DNA of 64,000 bases, taken from B46-G9 sp964581175. Its GTDB lineage: Bacteria; Desulfobacterota; DSM-4660; Desulfatiglandales; Desulfatiglandaceae. Positions 16,772-23,808 of the stretch are shown piece after piece; within the stretch, counting starts at the first letter, position 1; the number at the start of each line of letters is the position of its first letter. A program made the translations under genes and the position numbers. Below the pieces are notes generated by a model that saw only the letters and a program-made list of their open reading frames with translations, was not told the DNA's origin and ran no database searches. Where the stretch lies: the NCBI GenBank assembly GCA_964581175.1, contig CAZONI010000003.1, positions 45,537 to 109,536 of the forward strand, written 5' to 3'.

Positions 16772-18301
16772 ATGTCTAATGATCTCATTATAAATGCAAG
16801 GCCCCATGAGACCCGCGTTGCCCTGGTTGAGAACGGACTCGTTGCCGAACTGCATATTGAACGAAAAACAGGTCAGGAACTTATGGGCAATATCTATCGG
16901 GGAAGGGTCGCGAGAGTTCTTCCTGGTATGCAGGCTGCCTTTGTGGATATCGGACTTGACCGCACGGCATTCTTGTACGTAGCTGATGTGCATAAGGACA
17001 TTCTGGGTCTCGAGCAGATGATGCTGAGAGGCCAGGTGAATCAAGAGAAGGCTGAAGATCTCGAAGGAGAGGAAAAGGCACCTGCTTTTCTGGAAAGGAT
17101 CGAGTTTCAGATTGAAGAATTGCTGCGTGAGAGCCAGGATATTATGGTGCAAGTAGCCAAAGAGCCCCTTGGGACAAAGGGGGCACGGGTTACCTCCCAT
17201 ATTTCCCTTCCCGGAAGGCATCTCGTGCTCATGCCCACGGTCGACCATATCGGCATATCGCGCAGAATAGAAGACAAGGAGGAGAGAGAACGGCTCAGGT
17301 CAATTATCGAGGAGATACGCCCCGGCAATTTCGGCTTTATTGCTCGGACCGTCAGCGAGGGTGATACCCAGGAAAAACTCAAGTCAGAAATGGACTTTCT
17401 CGTCAAGCTTTGGAACAGTATAACCGAAAGAATGGAAAAAGCGACCGGCCCGGCGATTCTACACCGAGATCTTAACATTTCCCTCAGAGCCGTCCGTGAT
17501 CTCTTCACCAGAGAGGTTGACCGGCTCATCATTGATTCCCGGGATGAATACAGAGATGTCTTGTCCTTTATCGACACATTCGCGCCGAGCCTTCGCTACT
17601 CGGTAGAGCTGTACGAGGATACAGAACCCATTTTTGACGCGTACGGCATTGAGCTCGAGATCTCCCGGGCATTGGCAAATAAAATATGGTTGAAGTCCGG
17701 GGGATATATCGTTATCGAAATGACCGAGGCCCTTACTGCCATAGACGTCAACACCGGCAGCTATGTGGGGAAGAGAAATCTCGAAGAAACTATCCTCAAG
17801 ACCAACCTGGAGGCAGTGAAAGAGATCGCCTACCAACTCCGCTTTCGGAACATAGGCGGCCTCATCGTCATAGATTTCATAGATATGGAGAAAAAGGCCA
17901 ATCGCGAAAGAGTGTTTACCACGCTCAAGGAGGCGCTGAATAGCGACCGTTCAAAGACAAACATACTCCCCATGTCCGACCTCGGGCTCATCGAAATGAC
18001 TCGAAAAAGGACCCGGGAAAATCTGAACAGGATGCTGAGCGAGCCATGTTTCTATTGTGACGGCAGGGGAACACTCAAGTCAAAGCGCACCATCTGCTAT
18101 GAAATTTTTCGGGATCTGGAGAGGGAGTGTTCCGGGATGGCGGATGAATCCCCTGTTTATGTGCTGGTCAATCCCGAAATTGAAAACGTCATGCGGGAAG
18201 AGGAACAGGATTCCGTCATGAACCTGGAGAAACGCATCAACAGAAGAATCATCATTGCGAAAAAGGCTTTCCATATTGAACAGTATGAAATCACCCTTTG
18301 A
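16772..18301 (+). CDS. rng: Ribonuclease G (RNase E/G family)
   Basis: Single-strand-specific endoribonuclease acting in rRNA 5'-end maturation and mRNA decay. The 509 residues fit RNase G, as there is no RNase E-type scaffold tail. An S1-like domain lies at about 36-120 (GNIYRGRVARVLPGMQAAF). The catalytic magnesium ligands are Asp325 (AIDVNTG) and Asp368 (VIDFIDM), 43 residues apart as in RNase E. The zinc-link pair Cys426/Cys429 (CFYC) lies 58 residues later, also the RNase E spacing. GAGAGGA precedes the ATG. Co-transcribed with the radical SAM gene and probably leading into the kinase gene 94 bp downstream. Confidence 0.94.
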   Translation: MSNDLIINARPHETRVALVENGLVAELHIERKTGQELMGNIYRGRVARVLPGMQAAFVDIGLDRTAFLYVADVHKDILGLEQMMLRGQVNQEKAEDLEGEEKAPAFLERIEFQIEELLRESQDIMVQVAKEPLGTKGARVTSHISLPGRHLVLMPTVDHIGISRRIEDKEERERLRSIIEEIRPGNFGFIARTVSEGDTQEKLKSEMDFLVKLWNSITERMEKATGPAILHRDLNISLRAVRDLFTREVDRLIIDSRDEYRDVLSFIDTFAPSLRYSVELYEDTEPIFDAYGIELEISRALANKIWLKSGGYIVIEMTEALTAIDVNTGSYVGKRNLEETILKTNLEAVKEIAYQLRFRNIGGLIVIDFIDMEKKANRERVFTTLKEALNSDRSKTNILPMSDLGLIEMTRKRTRENLNRMLSEPCFYCDGRGTLKSKRTICYEIFRDLERECSGMADESPVYVLVNPEIENVMREEEQDSVMNLEKRINRRIIIAKKAFHIEQYEITL

Positions 18302-18395
18302 TCCCGAAGACAAAATTCGGATGATAAATAATTTTCACAGGCCAAGTGTTTTGGCACTTTTGCAGCAATGGAAGATGAGGAGAAAATAAGACAAT

Positions 18396-20039
18396 ATGCC
18401 TGAGAAGTGGATCAAGGATCAAATGCTGCTGGGGTTTGTGATGCTTGTCCTCTCCATCGCTCTCTATTTTCTCGATCTCGGTGTTTTTAAAGGAATCGAC
18501 CGCACGCTCTTTCACTTTTATGCCTCTCTCTTGGGATCAGGCAGAACCCTGACATCACCAGCAGACAAAGCCTTCAATCTGATCCTGGACGGCCCATTCC
18601 TCGCGCAACCGCTCAGATTCCTTATTACGGAGCTCGTTCTCCTGCTTTTTCTCGGCAGCGGCTTGTCATTCTTTTCTCCCCGGCTGAATGAACGCTATCG
18701 ATTCTATTTTTTTATTCTCCTCTTAGTCATCGCCCTGACGACGGCCACGTGCTTTTTCCTTTTCCTCCATTCATGGCTCCGCATAGCCCCGCTTTGTGCA
18801 GGGCTTACCGGTATCTATCTCTCTGCGACCTTTTATCGCGCTTCCGCCATGGAACCTCTCGCGCGGGAGAATTTCGAGGTCAACAGGACGTTGGGCCTTG
18901 GCCTCCAGAGACAGGGGCATCTTGACGAGGCTTTTGAGAGATATCAACATTGTCCGCTGGACCAAGAAACCCAGGACCTCCTCTACCAGCTGGGACTGGA
19001 TTACGAAGAAAGAGGGATGGCGGGAAAAGCCCTTTCAGTTTACGAGCGCATGAAAACACGGGACTACAAGGACGTACAGGATAGGATCCGTGAACTGCAC
19101 TCCGATCACTTCCTGGAACTTGAGCCACAATACCTTTCCGGCAGGCAAAATGCCCTTTCCGAGTCTTTCATCCAGGCCAAGCAACAAGTGGGCAGATACC
19201 AGATCCTCGAAAAGCTGGGAAAGGGGACTATGGGCCTCGTGTACAAAGGCCTGGACCCCAAACTGAACAGGCTGGTAGCGATCAAGATTATCCGTTTTTC
19301 CGACGATTTCGATGATGACATGATTGGGGAGATAAAGGAGCGATTCCTGCGCGAGGCAGAGATTGCGGGCAGATTATCTCATCCAGGAATCGTAACCATT
19401 CACGATGTCGGAGAGGAGAATGACCTGACCTACATGGCCATGGAATACCTGGAGGGTGAGAGCCTGAGGAGGTATTGTTCAAACGAGAAAAGACTTCCTT
19501 TGACCAGAGTGCTTGATGTTGTTGCGAAAGTGGCCGAAGCCTTGGATTACGCTCATCGCCAGGGAGTTGTTCATCGAGATATAAAACCTGCCAATATCAT
19601 GCTCGTGAAGGATGGAGGGATAAAAGTGACGGATTTCGGCATCGCGAAGGCCATGTCCTCAACCAGGACCAAGACAGGAGTCATCCTGGGCACGCCGAAT
19701 TACATGTCTCCCGAGCAAATCATGGGGCACAAGATAGACGCCCGCACCGATATCTTTTCTCTGGGGGTCCTTTTCTTCCAGCTGCTTACCGGGAAACTGC
19801 CTTTCCACGGCGAGAACCTGAGCGGATTACTCTACCACATCACGCAAGGGAAACATCCATCAGTCAGGCAGATTCGATCGGGCATACCAAAGGCCTGCGA
19901 GCAGATCATAGATAAGGCCCTCGCTAAGAATCCCATGGATCGCTTCAAGACGGCCGGGCAAATGGCCAGATACTTATCAATGCTGCTGGCGAAAATGGAA
20001 GAACTATCGAGGAAAAGGGTTGCCGACGCGCTCAAATAA
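18396..20039 (+). CDS. Membrane Ser/Thr protein kinase with TPR-like linker and reduced CHASE2-like N terminus
   Basis: 547-residue Hanks-type kinase. Four hydrophobic segments lie at about 10-29, 73-94, 103-126 and 130-148. TPR-like helices span about 162-220. The kinase domain is 268-535: glycine loop GKGTMG (275-280), Lys297 in VAIK, HRDIKPAN with Asp395, DFG at 413-415 and SPE at 438-440, all intact. The segment AFNLILDGPFLAQPLRF followed by three helices resembles the C-terminal membrane part of CHASE2 receptor kinases. However, only about 45 residues separate helix 1 from helix 2, so the usual periplasmic sensor (some 250-300 residues) is missing. Followed by a PP2C phosphatase and an FHA protein, its likely antagonist and reader. 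Confidence 0.88.
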   Translation: MPEKWIKDQMLLGFVMLVLSIALYFLDLGVFKGIDRTLFHFYASLLGSGRTLTSPADKAFNLILDGPFLAQPLRFLITELVLLLFLGSGLSFFSPRLNERYRFYFFILLLVIALTTATCFFLFLHSWLRIAPLCAGLTGIYLSATFYRASAMEPLARENFEVNRTLGLGLQRQGHLDEAFERYQHCPLDQETQDLLYQLGLDYEERGMAGKALSVYERMKTRDYKDVQDRIRELHSDHFLELEPQYLSGRQNALSESFIQAKQQVGRYQILEKLGKGTMGLVYKGLDPKLNRLVAIKIIRFSDDFDDDMIGEIKERFLREAEIAGRLSHPGIVTIHDVGEENDLTYMAMEYLEGESLRRYCSNEKRLPLTRVLDVVAKVAEALDYAHRQGVVHRDIKPANIMLVKDGGIKVTDFGIAKAMSSTRTKTGVILGTPNYMSPEQIMGHKIDARTDIFSLGVLFFQLLTGKLPFHGENLSGLLYHITQGKHPSVRQIRSGIPKACEQIIDKALAKNPMDRFKTAGQMARYLSMLLAKMEELSRKRVADALK

Positions 20040-20063
20040 CACAATCCCGGAGGCAAGAAGAAT

Positions 20064-20927
20064 TTGTTAATCAGAGCTTCAGGCATAACCGATGTTGGCC
20101 TCAAAAGAGAGGGAAACGAAGACTATTTTTCCGCTGATGATGCATTGGGGCTCTATGTAGTAGCCGATGGGATGGGCGGCCATCTTGCCGGAGAGGTTGC
20201 CAGCAGAGTGGCAGTGGAACTCATCAACAAAAGCTTCGTTCACTGGGTTGAATCTGAGGCAATCGAAGAAGATATTTTCGGCATCCCGGATCAGACCCTG
20301 TCGAACAAGGGAAACTACATTCTCAGCAGCATCCGTCTTGCCAACAGGGTCATCCACGAGATGGCCCAGATGCACAGCGAGTATCACGGCATGGGCACAA
20401 CCGTGGCCGTACTGGCTGTTTTTCAAGGACGAGTCATCACAGCGAACATCGGAGACAGCCGTATCTATATGCTCAGAAACGGCCATCTTGAGCGGCTGTC
20501 CAGGGACCACACCATAGTCTCCGAGCAGGTGGAGATGGGAATCATGGACCCCAAAGACGCTGAAACATCGCCTCTCAAACATGTATTAACCAGGAATTTG
20601 GGCTCCACGGAGTCCGTCACGGCCGAGATATTCGAATTTGAACCTGCCGATGGGGATCGATTTCTCCTTTGTACGGACGGCCTCACGGATCTCCTGAACG
20701 ATGAAGAGATCCTCCAGATGATACAGGCCGAAGAGAGCCCGGAGGTCCTCTGTCGCAATTGTGTCGATGAGGCACTCAAGAGAGGCGGGCACGACAATAC
20801 CACTATTGTTTGCGTTTTTTTGTCAGGGATTAACGCGCCTAAATCCGGTCCTTTAAAGAAATTAGGCATCTTTTTTGCAGATACTATCACCGGAGTACAC
20901 AAAAGCTACAGAACACTGAAACCGTAG
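20064..20927 (+). CDS. PP2C-type Ser/Thr protein phosphatase
   Basis: Metal-dependent phosphatase expected to reverse the action of the kinase encoded 24 bp upstream. The 287 residues hold the bacterial Stp/PrpC motifs: DVGLKREGNEDYF (10-22), VVADGMGGH with metal ligands Asp35/Gly36, MGTTVAVL, ANIGDSRIYMLR, LSRDHTI, LTRNLGS, LLCTDGLTDLL and GGHDNTTIV. The start is TTG at 20064, with GGAGG ten bases upstream and the family's N terminus beginning a few residues in. No membrane segment is present, so it acts in the cytosol. The C-terminal 25 residues after LSGINAP are an extension without recognisable motif. Confidence 0.92.
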   Translation: MLIRASGITDVGLKREGNEDYFSADDALGLYVVADGMGGHLAGEVASRVAVELINKSFVHWVESEAIEEDIFGIPDQTLSNKGNYILSSIRLANRVIHEMAQMHSEYHGMGTTVAVLAVFQGRVITANIGDSRIYMLRNGHLERLSRDHTIVSEQVEMGIMDPKDAETSPLKHVLTRNLGSTESVTAEIFEFEPADGDRFLLCTDGLTDLLNDEEILQMIQAEESPEVLCRNCVDEALKRGGHDNTTIVCVFLSGINAPKSGPLKKLGIFFADTITGVHKSYRTLKP

Positions 20928-20996
20928 GCCGGATAAACCGGAAACAAAATATTCTTCACAGCTTTCAGCGAAAACGATCCGGAAGGGAACCGAAAT

Positions 20997-21713
20997 ATGC
21001 CAAGACTTGTTCTTCTTTTTAACAAACAGGTCATCAAGGAAATCCCTTTTGTGCAGGATAGTGTAACAATCGGGAGACGGCCCGAAAACAGTGTCGCCAT
21101 TGATAACCTGGCTGTTTCCGGCTATCATGCCCGCATTGACCGGACAGGCCCCGACTATATTCTGACAGACCTCCAGAGCACTAACGGCACCTTTGTCAAT
21201 GACAAAAGAATTTCCTCCCATCGTCTGAAACATGGCGATAATGTGATCGTGGGAAAACATGTGCTTCTCTTTATCGCAGGGGATAAAGGAGCAGAGGACG
21301 GCAGCGTGAAAATGGGCCTGGATAGCACCATGATGCTGGAGACCGCGAAGCAGCGTGAGCTCCTTGAAAGGGAGAAAGAAAACGCGGGCCTTCCCGTGAA
21401 ACCCAGGAAAGTAGGGATTCTCAGCTTTCTTGATGGATCGAGAATGGAAGACGTGGCGCTGACAAAAAAACTGACCAGGCTCGGAAAATCGCCCAATTCC
21501 GAAGTCAAGCTCTCCGGCATGTTCATGGGAGCGACAGCGGCCACCATCAGCAAACGGCCTTCAGGTTACTCTATCGCCTTTACCGGGGGGATGGTAAAAC
21601 TGAAAGTGAACGGAGAAGTCGTAAAAAGCAGTACACTGTTGAAAGATTTCGACACCATTGAACTTGGATCCCACAAGTTCCAGTTTTACCAAAAGCGAAC
21701 AAACACCCACTGA
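20997..21713 (+). CDS. FHA-domain protein, probably with two FHA-like modules
   Basis: 238-residue cytosolic phosphothreonine-binding adaptor. The N-terminal FHA domain (about 5-95) has the core motifs: Gly26-Arg27 in VTIGRRPENSV, Ser41 and His44 in VSGYHARI, and the STNGTFVN turn. After a charged linker of about 45 residues rich in Glu/Lys, the C-terminal part (about 140-235) repeats the pattern in weaker form (TRLGKSPNSEVKLS, KLKVNGEVVKS, FDTIELGSHKFQF). This suggests a second, degenerate FHA fold with Arg replaced by Lys after Gly. It is the third gene of the kinase-PP2C-FHA set and likely reads the autophosphorylated kinase or its target. Confidence 0.88.
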   Translation: MPRLVLLFNKQVIKEIPFVQDSVTIGRRPENSVAIDNLAVSGYHARIDRTGPDYILTDLQSTNGTFVNDKRISSHRLKHGDNVIVGKHVLLFIAGDKGAEDGSVKMGLDSTMMLETAKQRELLEREKENAGLPVKPRKVGILSFLDGSRMEDVALTKKLTRLGKSPNSEVKLSGMFMGATAATISKRPSGYSIAFTGGMVKLKVNGEVVKSSTLLKDFDTIELGSHKFQFYQKRTNTH

Positions 21714-21758
21714 GATCCATCCTCCGACAGAATACTCACCTCTTTCCGCGTGCGTTTC

Positions 21759-21986
21759 TTACCTCTGCTTGTGTTTTCTCTTGAGGCTTACCAGCCCCTC
21801 TTCAATCTCTTTTTTGCTGAAGGTTGTGTGGCATTTGGTACACTGGTACAGCTCATCAACGATCTTGTCATAGATAAGATCCTCAGAGAAATTGACCCCG
21901 TGAAACAGAAGAGAAAAATTGTAGACGAGTTTAAAATCTTTGTTCCCACATTTGTCACAGACAAAAAAATCCTGGATAGAATTCAT
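21759..21986 (-). CDS. Small zinc-ribbon-like protein
   Basis: 75 residues, not a named family I recognise. Two CxxC pairs, Cys10/Cys13 (CDKC) and Cys49/Cys52 (CTKC), frame a helical middle and should bind one zinc. The C terminus is a basic helix (KKEIEEGLVSLKRKHKQR). It is judged real because GGAGGG lies exactly seven bases before the ATG and because of the paired cysteines; composition is coherent throughout. Convergent with the FHA gene; a tRNA gene lies upstream on the same strand. Role unknown. Confidence 0.65.
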   Translation of the reverse strand: MNSIQDFFVCDKCGNKDFKLVYNFSLLFHGVNFSEDLIYDKIVDELYQCTKCHTTFSKKEIEEGLVSLKRKHKQR

Positions 21987-22120
21987 TCAGCTGCCCTCCG
22001 GACCTCCCATAATCCTTTCAAACCATTCACGGTTCAGCGGAAAGTCAAATGATGGGTAGATAATACGCGTCGGAAAAGATACGAGCGTCGAGCCCTACCC
22101 CCGTGAACCACCAAAAAAAA

Positions 22121-22196
22121 TGGAGCCACCGTGCGGAGTCGAACCGCAGACATCCTCATTACGAGTGAGGTGCTCTACCAGCTGAGCTACGGTGGC
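22121..22196 (-). tRNA. tRNA-Thr (anticodon CGU)
   Basis: Full cloverleaf on the minus strand. The acceptor pairs GCCACCG with CGGTGGC. The D-arm region is GCTCAGCTGGTAGAGC. The anticodon stem CCTCA/TGAGG encloses the loop CTCGTAA (anticodon CGU, reads ACG). The variable loop has five bases, and the T arm TGCGG/CCGCA encloses TTCGACT. The 3' CCA is encoded, and a run of eight T residues follows directly, acting as terminator. Confidence 0.97.
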
Positions 22197-22214
22197 TCAA
22201 AAATAATGTTTTCT

Positions 22215-22241
22215 ATTATATTCTTTTTTCCTTGATGTCTA
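22215..22241 (-). promoter_or_regulatory. Promoter for tRNA-Thr
   Basis: On the minus strand TAGACA (22236-22241) and a perfect TATAAT (22215-22220), with a short 15-bp spacer, about 18 bp before the tRNA 5' end. Confidence 0.5.
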
Positions 22242-22306
22242 CCCGTTTTTTTTGGAGTATCCAGTATTGATGAATTCGGAAAATTGGGCGGGCAGGAAGG
22301 AGCGCT

Positions 22307-23026
22307 ATGAAAAGACCCAAAGACTACATCATTTTTCCCCTGGATGTGTCGTCCCGTGATGAAGCAATGCAATACGTATACAGATTGAAAGATCATGTGG
22401 GTCTCTTTAAAGTGGGGCTCGAACTCTTCATCAGCGAAGGACCGGGAATCCTCAAATCCATCTCTGATGCGGGAGCCCCCGGCATCTTTCTTGACCTCAA
22501 ACTACATGATATCCCCGCGACAGTCTCGCGGGCCTTTCTTGCCGCCACCAAGTACCGCCCGGTGTTTGTTACGATTCACTGCGATGAAGGTGAAGGAATT
22601 CTCAAGGCAGTCGCACGTGACAACCCTGCGGGCACAAAGATACTTGCAATTACCGTCCTTACCAGCTTGGGCAGTGAGAGCTTGCGGCTCCTCGGATTTG
22701 ACCCGCGATTTGAGAACAGGATGGTCGATCTTGTTCTGTTGCGGGCAAGAACGGCCAGAAATGCAGGGTGCCATGGGATCGTGTGTTCCGGTCACGAAGT
22801 GGCAGCAATAAAAGAAGAATTTGGTGACGACCTTATCATCGTCGCCCCCGGCATTCGCCCTTTGTGGGGAGAAGTCGCACAGGACGACCAGGCCCGCATC
22901 GTTACACCGCAGAGGGCGGTCAGGGACGGCGCTGATTATATCGTTGTGGGCCGGCCTATCCGGGACGCGCCGGATCCCGCAACAGCTGCGCGGCGAGTCG
23001 CCGACGACATTGGGTCAGCCCTCTAG
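22307..23026 (+). CDS. pyrF: Orotidine 5'-phosphate decarboxylase
   Basis: Last step of UMP synthesis, in the cytosol. The 239-residue TIM barrel has the catalytic D-x-K-x-x-D array at Asp63, Lys65 and Asp68 (DLKLHDIP), the substrate-phosphate segment GIRP near 185, and VVGRPI close to the C terminus. Length and motifs fit the short bacterial group I enzyme. AAGGAG lies close before the ATG. It heads a probable operon with the KptA-like gene (26 bp downstream) and the ADP-forming acyl-CoA synthetase. No other pyrimidine gene is nearby. Confidence 0.95.
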   Translation: MKRPKDYIIFPLDVSSRDEAMQYVYRLKDHVGLFKVGLELFISEGPGILKSISDAGAPGIFLDLKLHDIPATVSRAFLAATKYRPVFVTIHCDEGEGILKAVARDNPAGTKILAITVLTSLGSESLRLLGFDPRFENRMVDLVLLRARTARNAGCHGIVCSGHEVAAIKEEFGDDLIIVAPGIRPLWGEVAQDDQARIVTPQRAVRDGADYIVVGRPIRDAPDPATAARRVADDIGSAL

Positions 23027-23052
23027 TCGGACTATTTTCTCAGAGTTTTCCT

Positions 23053-23808
23053 TTGACGAAACGCAGACGCCAGATCAAGGTCGACGAACTCAACAGCATG
23101 CTGGTCTATATGCTGGGGCATAATCCTGCGGAATTCGGAATTGTGCCCTCGCGCGAAGGCTTCGTCGCTTTCAAAGATCTCCTCAAGGCCCTCCACGAAG
23201 AGCCGGGATGGCGCTATGTCTGTCAATCACACATTAATGAAGTGCTGCTTGGGAAAGGGCGGTTTCTCTTTGAAATTGAGAACGGCTGCATCAAAACAAG
23301 GGAAAGGAACTGGAAGATGGATCTCGAGGGTTCCTTCCTTGAGAGCGTCCCCAGGATCCTGTTTACGCCCGTCAGGAGACGGGCCCACCCTGTTGTCCTG
23401 GAAAAAGGCATGATCCCGGCGCCCGGAAAATTCCTGGTGCTTTTACCCGATGAAGACATGGCCCTGCGAATCGGACGCCGGCAGGATCCCAAACCGGTTC
23501 TGCTCCGGGTGGAGGGCGAGAAAGCGAGAAAGGAGGGAGTCCTTTTCTACTTGTTCGATTCCCTTTATCTTTGCGAGGAGATTCCTGCGAGATACATCGC
23601 GGGCCCTCCGCTGCCGGAAAAGATCCCGAAGGCCCTCACGGAAAAAGAACGCTCTTCTGCTGATGACATCCGCCTCGGCGCTGCCTTTTCAGCAGGCACC
23701 TTTTCGCTCGACCTTGCCCGGGATACTGCCCCTCATCGCCGGGACAAGGGAAAGAAGCAAAAAGGCTGGAAAGAAACGGCCAGAAAAATGAGGAGGAGAA
23801 AAGGATGA
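23053..23808 (+). CDS. KptA/Tpt1-like RNA 2'-phosphotransferase homologue with altered active site
   Basis: 251 residues. Residues about 8-185 align by eye with KptA. MLVYMLGHNPAEFGIVP corresponds to FLSFVLRHKPEAIGLVL, GRFLFEIENGCIK to the KRF...IRA segment, RRRAHPVVLEKGM to the LYHGT region, and DEDMALRIGRRQDPKPVLL to the C-terminal NAD-binding half. Against KptA, the Arg of the Arg-His dyad is Gly22 (His23 is kept), the QGH motif is lost, and LYHGT reads ILFTP. Lys/Arg-rich residues 225-251 form a tail. The start is TTG; the first ATG, 15 codons in, would cut the first helix. Overlaps the next gene by ATGA. RNA 2'-phosphate removal with NAD+ is the family reaction; activity here is doubtful. 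Confidence 0.72.
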   Translation: MTKRRRQIKVDELNSMLVYMLGHNPAEFGIVPSREGFVAFKDLLKALHEEPGWRYVCQSHINEVLLGKGRFLFEIENGCIKTRERNWKMDLEGSFLESVPRILFTPVRRRAHPVVLEKGMIPAPGKFLVLLPDEDMALRIGRRQDPKPVLLRVEGEKARKEGVLFYLFDSLYLCEEIPARYIAGPPLPEKIPKALTEKERSSADDIRLGAAFSAGTFSLDLARDTAPHRRDKGKKQKGWKETARKMRRRKG

